Assembly (NCBI GenBank): GCA_013141065.1
Contig: JABFRR010000006.1
Span: forward strand, 1 to 64,000
Reading direction: 5' to 3'
DNA: 64,000 nt
From: Bacteriovoracaceae bacterium
Lineage (GTDB): Bacteria > Bdellovibrionota > Bacteriovoracia > Bacteriovoracales > Bacteriovoracaceae
The position numbers and the translations under genes were made by a program. The number at the start of each line of letters is the position of its first letter. Positions within the stretch are counted from its first letter, which is position 1. The notes under the pieces were generated by a model. It saw only the letters and a list, made by a program, of their open reading frames with translations. It ran no database searches and had not been told where the DNA came from. Positions 34,044 to 43,508 of the stretch are shown piece by piece.

Positions 34044-35140
34044 ATGAAGCTATGAAAATTGCGATAAGTTGTGATTATTTACTCGAACGTTCTCATTATG
34101 CAGAGATCATAGAAAATATTTGTGAAATTTTTCCTGAAGCACCAATTTATTGTTTTGCTCATAAAAAAGGTGCGATTTTAGGGCACATTGAACAACGACC
34201 AATTAAATCGACTTATTTAAGTACTGTCGTTTCAACTCCAGATGAATTTTATTCACATTCTAATAAGTTTCCATCCCTTGCAAAAAATTTATTTATCTCT
34301 TGTGACTATGATTTAATTATTAATATTTCTAAAGGTTTTTCTCAAGGTTTTAATAAGTGTGAAAAAACTAAGTTGATAACTTACCTATATGATTTTGACC
34401 TTGATCGAAAAATTAAAAAATCTTTTCTACAAAAAGTATTTTCGCCTTTTATAAATTCTTGGATAAAAAAAACACTCAATCAATCTGATGTTATTTTAAC
34501 ATCCAGACAAGAATTAGCAGAAACTCTGACTAATTTGTCTCTGAGAACTGACATCCAAGTTATGCCACCACCATTTCGAATTTCGGACTATGCACTTTTT
34601 CCCAAGGATATGTTTAAGCATCATTTTTTTGCAATAGAAGCTACTGGATTAGATGTACCTAAAGCAAAACTGATAATTGAATGGATGAAAGAGTGGAATT
34701 ATCCCTTTCAATTTATAGGGCCTGACGATCACCTTGCTTTAATTAAATCAGATTATAAAGAAAATACATTTTTTGGAAATCGTTGCAGTGGAGAGCATGC
34801 TCCGGTATTAGCGGCATCCAAGGCATTTATTAGTTTTAACACTGAGGATTTTCCAGCACTTTCTCTCGGGGCAATGGCAACAGGGAGACCGGCCATTTTA
34901 AAATCAGAACTAAAAAAATGGGTATCTGGTAATGGGGTCTTTTTTGTTGATATTTTCGATAAACTTGCTCTAAAAAATGCCATTGAACAATTGCCAAATG
35001 ATGAAAGTATAGAGCCACAAAAAATTCGTGCTCATGTCATGGATTATCATGATGTAAAATTTAAAGCACAACTCAAACGCACTCTCGACAAGTCTTTTGG
35101 TGAGATTTCCAAAGCATCAGACAATAGATCTTGTTGCTAG
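34040..35140 (+). CDS. Glycosyltransferase, GT4-like
   Basis: GT-B-type sugar transferase. The N-terminal half is acceptor-like (ISCDYLLERSHYAEII). The C-terminal donor half has VLAASKAFISFNTEDFPALS, with the E-D-F-P-A-L-S pattern in place of the common E-x-F-G-x-x-x-x-E, then EAMATG-like LGAMATGRPAIL. Two Cys end the protein (RSCC). Donor is plausibly the sugar nucleotide made by the preceding enzyme (inference). Convergent with the parB-like gene; one base separates the stops. Confidence 0.7.
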   Translation: MNEAMKIAISCDYLLERSHYAEIIENICEIFPEAPIYCFAHKKGAILGHIEQRPIKSTYLSTVVSTPDEFYSHSNKFPSLAKNLFISCDYDLIINISKGFSQGFNKCEKTKLITYLYDFDLDRKIKKSFLQKVFSPFINSWIKKTLNQSDVILTSRQELAETLTNLSLRTDIQVMPPPFRISDYALFPKDMFKHHFFAIEATGLDVPKAKLIIEWMKEWNYPFQFIGPDDHLALIKSDYKENTFFGNRCSGEHAPVLAASKAFISFNTEDFPALSLGAMATGRPAILKSELKKWVSGNGVFFVDIFDKLALKNAIEQLPNDESIEPQKIRAHVMDYHDVKFKAQLKRTLDKSFGEISKASDNRSCC

Positions 35141-35141
35141 T

Positions 35142-36023
35142 TTACATCAATAGCGATGAGTCGACACTCGTTGAGTGTTTTTGTTTTACGCCTTCAAAAT
35201 CTTTAAGGTCTTCTTTGCCAAATTTCATTACTGATTTAAAAAGCTTTTGAGTCTGTTCTGGTAAATCAACCAGTTCGATTCCTTCAAGTTCAAGTTGCTT
35301 AAACTTATTTAATAGCTTTTTTAAAGACATTTCAATTTCTAAAAATTCTCGCGTATTGGGATCTTGATTCGTTTCTTGTATTGCAGTTTCTACACCTTTA
35401 ACTTTGGCGATCTTCACAAAGTTTTTAATTTCTCTGACAGGCATTTTTTTTAAGTGAGTAAGGGATCTTTGTTGTTCATCTTTATTAAGTTTTATAATTT
35501 CATTAGTTTGGCTTAAAGAGAGGTCTCCATTTTTTCTAGCTTCTTTTACATTATTAGCGGCCATTTCATCGCGATTAATGGCCTCATGGATTTGCTTTGG
35601 TGAAAGACCAGTTTTTAAAGACACCATGTTGAGAAATTTTTCATTAGGGAGAATTGTTTTGTTATCAATTTCAACTTTCACTTCATCAATTGGATTAAGA
35701 GCTTGATAAATTTCTTTGGCCCGTCTCAAGTGTCCTTCTATTTCAATTTTTGTTAGGTCCTTCCGCACAAGATTTTCATCAATAGACACGAGCTCCATTT
35801 CAAGTTCACCAAGATCGACAACTAATACGCGGGCCTCTGTAAAGCCTAAATTAAGTAGTGCTTGATAACGTCTGGCCCCAGCGAGTATGACATTATCTGG
35901 TGAAATTACTAAAGGTGCAATCAGCCCAACAGTTTGAATGGATTTTTCAAGTTCTGAAACATCTGTTCCTAGTCTTAAATACGGATTTGTTGCTTTTAGA
36001 TCATTGAGCTTTCTAACATCCAT
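35142..36023 (-). CDS. Orphan ParB/Spo0J-like protein
   Basis: The N-terminal ParB CTPase-type domain has box I-like IAPLVISPDNVILAGARRYQ and box II-like ENLVRKDLTKIE. The centre has a helix-turn-helix-like part (VSLKTGLSPKQIHEAINR), and the C-terminus is helical. No parA lies beside it and no cluster of parS sites is evident. It may be an accessory ParB-type CTP switch or DNA-binding protein. 293 residues. An inverted repeat operator (36074-36097) lies in its promoter region. Confidence 0.75.
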   Translation of the reverse strand: MDVRKLNDLKATNPYLRLGTDVSELEKSIQTVGLIAPLVISPDNVILAGARRYQALLNLGFTEARVLVVDLGELEMELVSIDENLVRKDLTKIEIEGHLRRAKEIYQALNPIDEVKVEIDNKTILPNEKFLNMVSLKTGLSPKQIHEAINRDEMAANNVKEARKNGDLSLSQTNEIIKLNKDEQQRSLTHLKKMPVREIKNFVKIAKVKGVETAIQETNQDPNTREFLEIEMSLKKLLNKFKQLELEGIELVDLPEQTQKLFKSVMKFGKEDLKDFEGVKQKHSTSVDSSLLM

Positions 36024-36073
36024 TAATGTCTCCAGACTTTGTGTGAATTTTTTAATTTGTGGTGTGAATACGG

Positions 36074-36097
36074 TGACAAATATACTTTATTTTGTCA
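36074..36097. promoter_or_regulatory. Inverted repeat upstream of parB-like gene
   Basis: TGACAAA-N10-TTTGTCA, perfect 7-base arms, in the 92-base gap upstream of the parB-like gene. Arm size and centre spacing (one to two helical turns) fit a dimeric repressor site. The regulator is unknown; autoregulation is possible. Confidence 0.45.
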
Positions 36098-36115
36098 GGT
36101 AAATTCGTGAGGACT

Positions 36116-37009
36116 TTAGCTTTCTGTGGCTTCAAGGATATCCGCAGCACGCCAGTGAGGTAAATCTAGTTTAAGTTCTTCTAGTAAACTATCAAATTTC
36201 ATTTCAGCTTCATCTCTTTTGTTTAGGTCTGAAACTCCATTGGCAGTTTCACGCCATAGGTCAGACTGGGCCAAACGACCTCTCAGAGCAGCTGTGAATA
36301 AATCAATCCAAGTGGGTGCACTAAAAGTAAAATTAAGCGAGAGAGCGTCGCTGTCCGCACTAGTTTTATGCCAAGAGCCCCTGGGAACAAATAAAAGAGA
36401 GCCCGCTTTGAGTTCGAAAAGTTTAGCGTCTTCAGGCATCTCTTGTGGCATGATTTCTTCAGCGTAACTTCCCAATTCTGGATCAGTCTCTAATCCTATC
36501 GTATGTCTCGTCATTGGATTAGTGACGTGAGTGTTAGGCGCAATCCACCATTTTTTATTTCCTGAAATTTGCAATACAAAATTACTATTTTGATCAAAGT
36601 GAGCAGCTGTTCCTCCTTGAGCCGGAGTGGCATACATTAAACACCTAGACATCGTTAGGGCGGATAAGCCAATATCGATTCGCAAAGTTTCAAGCCACTT
36701 TTCAAGAACAGGAGAAATTGTTTCTGCGTGATTAAATAATAATCCCATTTTATTTTGAAAAAGTTTTTTAGCATCTTTTGGGCCTGTATCAATCGAACTT
36801 GCCTCATCTCTGACATCTGGCAAATGGACTTGTATATCTTTGGGCCATGAATTAAGTAAGGCTTCCAGAGATTGTAAAAATGGCAATGAAGTGAGTTCGC
36901 TGATGGAGTGAGATAATCCATGGACGACAAAAGGAATATTTTTTTTATAGGCCACAAAAAAATCAGTTGATGTATGAGGATGAATGAGTGCTTCTAGTGT
37001 TGGTTTCAT
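36116..37009 (-). CDS. JmjC/cupin-4 oxygenase (ribosomal oxygenase-like)
   Basis: Fe(II)/2-oxoglutarate oxygenase. The metal motif is AAHFDQNSNFVLQ (HxD) with the distal His in RGSWHKTSAD, and KKWW after the first strand is typical of RoxA/MINA-type hydroxylases. RoxA hydroxylates ribosomal protein L16, but this protein could act on another target. About 297 residues from ATG 37009 (MKPTLEALIHP). The start at 37027 lacks support. Separated from the downstream parB-like gene by 92 bases. Confidence 0.72.
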   Translation of the reverse strand: MKPTLEALIHPHTSTDFFVAYKKNIPFVVHGLSHSISELTSLPFLQSLEALLNSWPKDIQVHLPDVRDEASSIDTGPKDAKKLFQNKMGLLFNHAETISPVLEKWLETLRIDIGLSALTMSRCLMYATPAQGGTAAHFDQNSNFVLQISGNKKWWIAPNTHVTNPMTRHTIGLETDPELGSYAEEIMPQEMPEDAKLFELKAGSLLFVPRGSWHKTSADSDALSLNFTFSAPTWIDLFTAALRGRLAQSDLWRETANGVSDLNKRDEAEMKFDSLLEELKLDLPHWRAADILEATES

Positions 37010-37043
37010 AGATAAAACCATTACCATTAGTTGCTCTTAAAGC

Positions 37044-38231
37044 CTAGTTCATACGATCGACACAACTAAATAATTTTTCAAGATTATTTCCGGTTGAGTT
37101 TTGAAACGGGCCAAAATGATTGTAGGCCCTTCCAGCTTGAAAATGAGGTGTGACACATCTTTGTTCATAAGGCTTTAGTTTACCGTTAACCAAGTTTTGA
37201 GGTGAAGTCGCACTCGCTTTATTGGTATTAACTTGAATTGAAAAAGTTTGCACGAGTTTATGAACCCCACAAAATGCATTAAAACTTTGAAGGGAACTAC
37301 CTAATATTTGAATCAATTCATTTTTTGAAGCTTTTTGATTAATCTGGCAATGAGACTTTGTTTGATGAAGCTTATTCCATGCTCGCAAGCAGGGCCGGAT
37401 ATTTCCACTGGCAGTTGGAGTGAATTGAAATAGTCCGATGTTTAAACGAGATTCGGCACTTTGAGCTGGATCGTCATAGAATTTTACACCTGCAGGTTTT
37501 CTATATCCTGCCGGAGCAACCTGTTTTGCTACCGACTGTGATGAAGCAGAATCTGCAGTTCCAAGAGATTCAGTGTAGGCCAGGCAAGAAAAAAATCCAC
37601 TCCAGGTCGAGAGCAAATCTTTTTTTGCATCAAGATCACCATTTAAAACGGCTTGTCTTAATGAGTTTACTTTATTGGCATAACGATTAAGTTTATCAAT
37701 TGTAGCTGTGCTTGGAACTTTTTTTATCGTATTCGACAAACTCGCAGAATTAACATTGCACAATGGGTGCCTGATGAGTGAAGTCGGAAAGTAGTTATTG
37801 TCATTTGTACTAGTGCCATAAGAACTTCCAATGAATCCAACCATTGAAGGGACATCGTCCATCATTTCCGCAGTGTAATAACTAATTTGATTGGCAAAGT
37901 ACTCGTGTGAGTCTTCATCTTTAAAGCAACTATCTTTAGAAATATCAGAGGCATCATTACTTTTTTCTCTGGAAACACCAACCAGTTCGTTGTCATTGTG
38001 TATGTCATCAACTTGAGGACCTATTTGAGCTGAACTATTTAAGTAATCTTCTAAGGAAAGTTCTGCACCAAAATCAAGTGTTGGTATGATTGATGATTGT
38101 GGATTTGAAGGCGATGAAGGATTGTTGACAGGTGTTGTAGGTGCTTTCGGTCTTTTTGCACCCATAGCTGATACTTCGCTAATTAAAAATGAAGTGTAAA
38201 AGACTATGGCGAAACCAAATGATTTTTTCAT
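37044..38231 (-). CDS. Secreted protein with lysozyme-like (transglycosylase-type) features
   Basis: Signal peptide (cleaved after EVSA, about residue 22), then a Pro/Asn/Ser-rich linker, then a helical region of about 300 residues. FFSCLAYTESLGTAD followed by RLNIGLFQFTPTASGN matches the ES...GLMQ pattern of SLT lytic transglycosylases, with Glu in TES as possible catalyst. Many Cys (at least eight) suggest disulfides. Family not certain. In a predator it could act on prey or self peptidoglycan (inference). Confidence 0.5.
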   Translation of the reverse strand: MKKSFGFAIVFYTSFLISEVSAMGAKRPKAPTTPVNNPSSPSNPQSSIIPTLDFGAELSLEDYLNSSAQIGPQVDDIHNDNELVGVSREKSNDASDISKDSCFKDEDSHEYFANQISYYTAEMMDDVPSMVGFIGSSYGTSTNDNNYFPTSLIRHPLCNVNSASLSNTIKKVPSTATIDKLNRYANKVNSLRQAVLNGDLDAKKDLLSTWSGFFSCLAYTESLGTADSASSQSVAKQVAPAGYRKPAGVKFYDDPAQSAESRLNIGLFQFTPTASGNIRPCLRAWNKLHQTKSHCQINQKASKNELIQILGSSLQSFNAFCGVHKLVQTFSIQVNTNKASATSPQNLVNGKLKPYEQRCVTPHFQAGRAYNHFGPFQNSTGNNLEKLFSCVDRMN

Positions 38232-38292
38232 AATCTACGTAACGGAAGACTAGAAAAAATATTAAGTTTTTAGCCTGCTAAGAGGCAATTTT

Positions 38293-39045
38293 TTACAGCT
38301 TTCTTAAAAAATCAATGGTTCGTTTTTCAGTTGGATTTTCAAAAACATTTTTTGGAGTACCTTGCTCAACAATTAATCCTTTATCCATGAAAATTACTCG
38401 GTCAGCAACTTCCTTAGCAAAATTCATTTCATGGGTGACAATCACCATCGTCATTCCACTTAAGGCCAGTTCTTTCATAACTTTTAAGACTTCACCAACA
38501 AGTTCGGGATCAAGTGCACTGGTTGCCTCATCAAAGAGCATGACTTCTGGATTCATTGCCAAGGCCCTGGCGATGGCCACTCGTTGTTGCTGTCCACCCG
38601 AGAGACTATTTGGATAAGCGTCTATTTTTGATTCTAAACCAACTAAGCACAGTAATTTAAGCGCCGATTCACGAGCTTTGAGGAAAGATTTCCGCAGCAC
38701 CAGCTTGGGCGCTAAAATAATATTTTCAAGGACACTTAGATGTGGAAATAAATTAAAACTTTGAAAAACCATACCCATTTTTGAGCGGTAAATATTTAAA
38801 CTTTTTTCATTAGAAGCAGATGAAATAACCGTGTTATTAAATATGATTTCACCAGAACTTGGAGTTTCAAGAAAGTTGAGGCATCTTAAAAAAGTGGATT
38901 TACCAGAACCAGATGGCCCGATGATCACAACGACTTCACCTTTTTTAATCTCAGTTGAAATATCTTTTAAAACTTCATTTGTCCCAAATTTTTTATTGAG
39001 ATTTTTAATTTTTAAAATAGCTTCGTTAGAATTTATTGGAAGCAT
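38293..39045 (-). CDS. glnQ: Polar amino-acid ABC transporter ATP-binding protein (GlnQ-type)
   Basis: Walker [11 protein letters not shown]-loop [12 protein letters not shown], signature LSGGQQQR and Walker [15 protein letters not shown] are all intact in 250 residues. The FQSFNLFPH stretch and high identity to GlnQ/HisP place it with polar amino-acid importers. Its start overlaps the permease stop by one base. Substrate could be glutamine, arginine or another polar amino acid. Confidence 0.9.
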   Translation of the reverse strand: MLPINSNEAILKIKNLNKKFGTNEVLKDISTEIKKGEVVVIIGPSGSGKSTFLRCLNFLETPSSGEIIFNNTVISSASNEKSLNIYRSKMGMVFQSFNLFPHLSVLENIILAPKLVLRKSFLKARESALKLLCLVGLESKIDAYPNSLSGGQQQRVAIARALAMNPEVMLFDEATSALDPELVGEVLKVMKELALSGMTMVIVTHEMNFAKEVADRVIFMDKGLIVEQGTPKNVFENPTEKRTIDFLRKL

Positions 39046-39737
39046 TATACTCCTCCTTTTTGTTCTAGCTTTTTTTCAATACGTAGAGCAATTGCACTCA
39101 GAATTAAAACAATGAGAAGATAGCCGATTCCGGCCCATAAGTAGACTTCCCAAATTCTCAGGTACTTTGCACCCACGCGCTGAGTTGTATAGAGAAGTTC
39201 ACCTAAAGAGATAACAGAAACTAAAGAGGTTTCTTTAGTGAGTGCAGAGAGTTCATTGACGAGCGGAGGAATAATTCTCCGATAAGTCTGGGGAATAATA
39301 ATCAATAGCATCGTTTGCTTTTTCGAAAGTCCAAGTGCTCTAGCAGCTTCAGATTGCCCCTTAGGAATAGAGAGAATTCCCGCTCTAAAAATTTCAGCAA
39401 AATAAGCAGCTGCATTTAATGAAAGCGCCATTACACCAGCCGGAAAGGCATCTATGACAAGGTCAATATTGTAGTTAGCTAAAATAGTGGGTAGTGCAAA
39501 GTAAATGAAGAGGATTTGCAGCAAGAGAGGAGTGCCTCTAAAAAGTGTTATGTAAAAAAGTGAAAAATAACTTAATAGTTTTATCCCTGAAATTCTCAAG
39601 AGGGCCACGAGCATTCCCAAAATGAGGCCAATAAACCCACTTGTTAAAGTAAGTTTTAATGTCACTAGTATTCCTTCACTTAATCTGGGAAGAATTACGT
39701 TTGTAGAAAAAGCCCAAAAACTTAATTCTGCTTCCAT
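39045..39737 (-). CDS. glnP: Polar amino-acid ABC transporter permease (GlnP-type)
   Basis: 230 residues, about five TM helices, with the EAA loop [21 protein letters not shown] that docks the ATPase and the family N-terminal [22 protein letters not shown] split over the first helix. [15 protein letters not shown] is the usual HEAT-like periplasmic turn. Middle gene of an importer operon, 2 bases from the binding protein. Confidence 0.9.
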   Translation of the reverse strand: MEAELSFWAFSTNVILPRLSEGILVTLKLTLTSGFIGLILGMLVALLRISGIKLLSYFSLFYITLFRGTPLLLQILFIYFALPTILANYNIDLVIDAFPAGVMALSLNAAAYFAEIFRAGILSIPKGQSEAARALGLSKKQTMLLIIIPQTYRRIIPPLVNELSALTKETSLVSVISLGELLYTTQRVGAKYLRIWEVYLWAGIGYLLIVLILSAIALRIEKKLEQKGGV

Positions 39738-39739
39738 CT

Positions 39740-40522
39740 TTAAAATGAACTTTTAGCAGGCTCTTCATTGAGCCACTTTTTATATAGGCGAGTATATGTT
39801 CCGTTGGCCTTCAATTTGACAATAGCGTTTGTGATTGCGGAGTGAAGTTTTGTATCAGATTTTTTTACAGCGATTCCAATAACTTCTGGGGCAACAGCAT
39901 TGCCTGAGACCATGAATGTTTTTGAGTCGAGTCCAGCATAATATTTTCCAACAGCTTCGTCAGTGACAATGACATCTGCTTGGTTTGCTTTAATGGCACT
40001 AAATGTTTCAGTGGCCCCTGGAAATGTTTTGAGACTTTTAAGTTTAACACCTGATTTAATCATCCCTTCGACTGCACTAAAAGAAGTCGTATCGACTTGA
40101 ACTGCGACAGTTCTACCGTTTAAATCACTGGGTTTTGTTACGGGCTTAGAAGATTTTTTAACAACAAAAACCTGTCCCATTTTCAAATAGGGAACAAAGT
40201 TGACCTGAGCACTTCTTTCAGGAGTAATATTCATTGAAGACATAATAATGTCATAGCGATTGGATTTTAGTCCCGCAAGTATTCCATCCCATGGCATGAC
40301 AATAAATTCTGCTTCAACTTTAAGTAGACTGGCGATTTCTCGAGCGAGATCAATATCAAGGCCAATAACAAGTCCCTCGGCAGATTCAAATTCCATAGGA
40401 GGATACGTGCTATCAACGGCAATTTTCAATTTTTTTGCTTTGAGAACTCCATCTAAATCTCCTGCCGTCACAGTATTAAAAAAAAATAAAAAAGACGCTG
40501 AGATCATGATTAAAAATTTCAT
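39740..40522 (-). CDS. glnH: Polar amino-acid ABC transporter substrate-binding protein
   Basis: Periplasmic binding protein with a signal peptide (MKFLIMISASFLFFFNTVTA). Family blocks: KLKIAVDSTYPPMEFES, GLDIDLAREIA, MPWDGILAGLKSNRYD and VAVQVDTTSF, with the substrate-contact Arg in TPERSAQVNFV. 260 residues, typical. First gene of the three-gene importer. Confidence 0.9.
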   Translation of the reverse strand: MKFLIMISASFLFFFNTVTAGDLDGVLKAKKLKIAVDSTYPPMEFESAEGLVIGLDIDLAREIASLLKVEAEFIVMPWDGILAGLKSNRYDIIMSSMNITPERSAQVNFVPYLKMGQVFVVKKSSKPVTKPSDLNGRTVAVQVDTTSFSAVEGMIKSGVKLKSLKTFPGATETFSAIKANQADVIVTDEAVGKYYAGLDSKTFMVSGNAVAPEVIGIAVKKSDTKLHSAITNAIVKLKANGTYTRLYKKWLNEEPAKSSF

Positions 40523-40555
40523 TGGCTAAAAAATCCTTAGAGTATTAATAAAAAA

Positions 40556-41014
40556 TTATTGTATGATGTCTGATTCAACTTCAGAACTAAGAAGTGTCCG
40601 AGGTGGTCTAAAAAAGAACAGTGGAACAGATATCCAGAAGCGATTACCAAACTCATCTATCATCTGGTATTTTCCACGCATATTTCCGTAAGGAGAATGG
40701 AGTGGACAAAAGCTTGTGTATTCAAAAGACTCACCAGGAGCCAGCATCGGCTGCTCGCCAACGACGCCTGAGCCTTGAACGTCATAAGTTTTTCCATTTC
40801 CATCCTTAATCTTCCAATGACGATGGATGACTCTACAAGCTGCTTCTGAATTATTAGTGATTTTTACTTTATATGAATAGAAGTATTGTTTATGCTCAGG
40901 AGCGGAGCGCTCCGGTACATAGGTCGGAAAGACTTCAACCAAAATATCTTGAGTGGACTCAAAATAATATTCTTTAGGTTCAATAGGCTCAATTAAACTT
41001 TCTGTTTGATTCAT
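40556..41014 (-). CDS. apaG: ApaG-domain protein
   Basis: Small beta-sandwich protein of the ApaG family. VFPTYVPERSAPEHKQYFYSY, the conserved GVVGEQPMLAPGESFEYTS and SPYGNMRGKYQM are hallmarks. 152 residues, slightly longer than usual (about 125) because of a polar N-terminal tail and a C-terminal PPRTL extension. ApaG proteins are linked to phosphate/cobalt responses, but the biochemical role is unsettled. Confidence 0.9.
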   Translation of the reverse strand: MNQTESLIEPIEPKEYYFESTQDILVEVFPTYVPERSAPEHKQYFYSYKVKITNNSEAACRVIHRHWKIKDGNGKTYDVQGSGVVGEQPMLAPGESFEYTSFCPLHSPYGNMRGKYQMIDEFGNRFWISVPLFFFRPPRTLLSSEVESDIIQ

Positions 41015-41215
41015 AAACCCCTCAATAGCAAATAGCCTTTTTTTTTAGCAAAATAGAATCGATTCGGAAAGCAGCATTTTCAGTAAACGTTTGAAGGCCA
41101 GAACAAGAGTTTGAAGACAAGTACTTAATAATTTTAAGTTTTCATGATTTGTATCAGTGTACTGGCTATTTTAATCATGATAAAGTTATCGAACATTAAA
41201 ACTTCTGGAGATTAT

Positions 41216-41569
41216 ATGGAATCAAAAAATTTAAATCGTCGTTCTTTCTTTTCACTCGCCCTTACTGCAATGGCCGTCGTGCCTTTTGCTTTGAAATCAA
41301 ATAAATCTGAAGCAGCACCTGCATGTCCAACAGCTCCACCAGCTGGAAAACAAGTGGCTAAAGTTGGTGAAGGAATGGGGAAGAGTTTAGAGTATGTTGA
41401 ATTAGCTTCAACTTCTAAAAACGCGAAATATAAAGCAGGTGCTAATTGTGGGAATTGCAAATACTACAACGTCGCTAAAGAAGCTGGCGGATATGCTCCT
41501 TGTACAATGATGGGTATGAAGTTTGTCACTAATTGTGGATGGTGTAAGTCTTACTTAGTTAAAGCATAA
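41216..41569 (+). CDS. High-potential iron-sulfur protein (Tat-exported)
   Basis: Small periplasmic electron carrier. Tat signal (NRRSFFSLALTAMAVVPFAL) and a mature part with four Cys: CGNCKYY (two), APCTMMG and TNCGWCKSY (two, of which one is extra). Spacing CxxC...C...C and the final aromatic-Cys-Lys-Ser-Tyr pattern fit HiPIP, which donates electrons to terminal oxidases or reaction centres. ATG 41216 with GGAG 5 bases upstream is chosen over 41144. Five Cys are present, not four. Followed by a strong terminator. Confidence 0.82.
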   Translation: MESKNLNRRSFFSLALTAMAVVPFALKSNKSEAAPACPTAPPAGKQVAKVGEGMGKSLEYVELASTSKNAKYKAGANCGNCKYYNVAKEAGGYAPCTMMGMKFVTNCGWCKSYLVKA

Positions 41570-41604
41570 TTTTTTATTTCATAAAAAAATAAATAATAAA
41601 TATT

Positions 41605-41636
41605 AAGAGTAGCCTAATCAGCTACTCTTTTTTTTT
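41605..41636 (+). terminator. Rho-independent terminator after HiPIP gene
   Basis: AAGAGTAGC (41605-41613), 7-base loop, GCTACTCTT (41621-41629), then a run of T to 41636. It also overlaps the end of the convergent TapT gene. Confidence 0.9.
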
Positions 41637-42278
41637 GTCCAAATAATTATTTTGATAAATTTCTCTTCCCATTTTTTTAATCTGATAATCAATCATAAAA
41701 TGAAATGAATCCAATAAGGATTTTGTCTCTAAACGTGGCTCCAAGATCTTGAGCGCACTTGCTGCTGCTTCCAGCGTAGATAAGGCATTTTCGTTGGGTG
41801 ATTTGCGAATACGATAATCAGTCTGTTGTTCCGGAATCAAACGTAGCTTTGGAATATGCTTCAAGTTTTGAGAGAGGCCGTAAATCTTTTTAGCTTTTCT
41901 CCATGTGCCATCGATTATTATGAGATGTGTAATCTGTGGACTAGGTGTATTTAAATTAAGTATTGTCGCATCTGCTTCTGGATAGAGAAGCGCACAGCTT
42001 TTAGTTGAATCGGCCAGAACTGTATTGAGTCTTAGGTCACTTGAGAAATCTTCACCAATGAGCAAGCTGATATTTTGAAAACTTTTTTTCATTATGCGAA
42101 CTGTATTAAGGGGATGTTTTTGCTCTGATGGATGTTGCAGAATAATTAAATGAGTTTGATTATTTAAAACTTTCAAGGTGGAGCAAAGGCAGCGCGATTT
42201 TAAAAAATCACATTCAGAACAAAAAGCCCGACTTTCTTTGGTGAATGTGACTTCAGTAATTTTTTGTAAATTCTCCAT
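41622..42278 (-). CDS. tapT: DTW-domain tRNA-uridine aminocarboxypropyltransferase
   Basis: Adds an aminocarboxypropyl group to U47 of tRNA using SAM. The zinc-ribbon CSECDFLKSRCLCSTL, then ILQHPSEQKHPLNT, and the signature LIIIDGTWRKAKKIY (DxTW) are unmistakable. RIRKSPNENALSTLEA is also typical. 218 residues, normal. Convergent with the HiPIP gene. Confidence 0.88.
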   Translation of the reverse strand: MENLQKITEVTFTKESRAFCSECDFLKSRCLCSTLKVLNNQTHLIILQHPSEQKHPLNTVRIMKKSFQNISLLIGEDFSSDLRLNTVLADSTKSCALLYPEADATILNLNTPSPQITHLIIIDGTWRKAKKIYGLSQNLKHIPKLRLIPEQQTDYRIRKSPNENALSTLEAAASALKILEPRLETKSLLDSFHFMIDYQIKKMGREIYQNNYLDKKKE

Positions 42279-42280
42279 AT

Positions 42281-42748
42281 TTATGACCTCTTTTTTAATC
42301 CTGTCTTAATGCATTTGAGTAGTTTGTGATGTGAGGATTCTGTTTTTTGTTGGCATTCTTCGAGTGTTTTATTGACGTAGGACATGCATTTTTCTTCATT
42401 ACCACCAAAGCGTTTAGACTTGCGGTGTTGCATACAATAAAAAGCAAGATTTTGATTTATCTCAATCATGACTGATTCAGGCAGTTGGATTTTTCTTTTT
42501 TTAATTGTCACTTTTTTTACTATAGGTGGGGAAGCAATTGGAGATTGTTTTTTATTCGGCTCAACTTTTCGTCGATAACTTCCATTGTTTTCAATCATAC
42601 TAAAGGCACGATTAGTTTCTTCTGAATGTTGTTTTTTAACTGTCTGGTCTTCTTCAGTGCTAGTCGAACAAGAGATTATAAAAATTAAACAAAGAATTAG
42701 AATTAAAGCTTTAAGTATTTTTTTCATGATATTTTTATAAGCGATCAA
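42281..42748 (-). CDS. Small lipoprotein, unknown function
   Basis: Lipobox IISC at about residue 24-27 after a hydrophobic run (KALILILCLIFIISC), then a charged, Lys-rich part with four Cys (YCMQHRKSKRF, EKCMSY, LEECQQK, LKCIK) in a helical setting. It overlaps the nuclease gene upstream by 14 bases if the first ATG is used. ATG 42727 (MKKILKAL) is the more likely start. No family recognised. Confidence 0.5.
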   Translation of the reverse strand: MIAYKNIMKKILKALILILCLIFIISCSTSTEEDQTVKKQHSEETNRAFSMIENNGSYRRKVEPNKKQSPIASPPIVKKVTIKKRKIQLPESVMIEINQNLAFYCMQHRKSKRFGGNEEKCMSYVNKTLEECQQKTESSHHKLLKCIKTGLKKRS

Positions 42749-43508
42749 TTAATTCAGGATGATCGACAAAAGGATTACGATTTCCTTGAATATTCATAAT
42801 TTTTTCATTGCGGTTTAATTCTTCAGAATCAACCGGATCTTCTGCATTCCATTTTTTTAAGTATTTTGCTTGAGAATAGTCAATTGACATTTTATAGCGT
42901 GTTGAAAAATAATACATCGCTCTCGCCACGTTTCCTCGGTGCTCGATTGGTGGTTCAAATGATCGTACATTATTATCTAGTGAATTTCCAATTTTTGAAT
43001 CTGTACAATTTGAATTCGTCGCCTGGCCATTTACTTCTGCAAAAGGATTGTTTCCACGAGTAGAATTGGCTTTCATGTCAGTAGGGAAGAGATGATGCAA
43101 ATCTGTTTTTTGATTGTTTGAAGGAAAGTCTTTTGAGAATTTACTTTGAGGCCAGGTATGCTCACAGTTTATTAATTGAGGATTAGGAATATTATTTGGG
43201 CCCGCGCCTGCTTTTTGATCTATTTGATTATTACAATAGACATCTTTGACTACGTATTGATTCGTACCTCTAGTTTCTAAAAATAAATTTCCAAACATAA
43301 TTCTTCTTGCTTCTTCGTAGCTGAGCGAAAGTGTTTGCCTAGTTTCAGATAAAATGAATAATTCTTTTTTTAATTCTTCGGGGCTTTGGTTTTCATCGTT
43401 GATTTTATCTAGAAATGATTCACTATAATAGTCGTTTTGATTAGTATTTGAATAGGCAATAGTCGAAATACAAAGCAGAACAAATAAAATTGAAATCTTA
43501 GTCTTCAT
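42735..43508 (-). CDS. Endonuclease I family nuclease, secreted
   Basis: NucM/EndA-type nonspecific DNase. Signal peptide (MKTKISILFVLLCISTIAYS), then ARRIMFGNLF, INCEHTWPQSKF, TDLHHLFPTDMKANSTRGN (catalytic His and metal Asn) and AKYLKKWNAEDPVD. About 257 residues. ATG 43508 is preferred because it begins the signal peptide and has AGGAT upstream; the longer frame to 43556 has no SD. Likely exported to degrade DNA, perhaps of prey (inference). Confidence 0.88.
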   Translation of the reverse strand: MKTKISILFVLLCISTIAYSNTNQNDYYSESFLDKINDENQSPEELKKELFILSETRQTLSLSYEEARRIMFGNLFLETRGTNQYVVKDVYCNNQIDQKAGAGPNNIPNPQLINCEHTWPQSKFSKDFPSNNQKTDLHHLFPTDMKANSTRGNNPFAEVNGQATNSNCTDSKIGNSLDNNVRSFEPPIEHRGNVARAMYYFSTRYKMSIDYSQAKYLKKWNAEDPVDSEELNRNEKIMNIQGNRNPFVDHPELIDRL

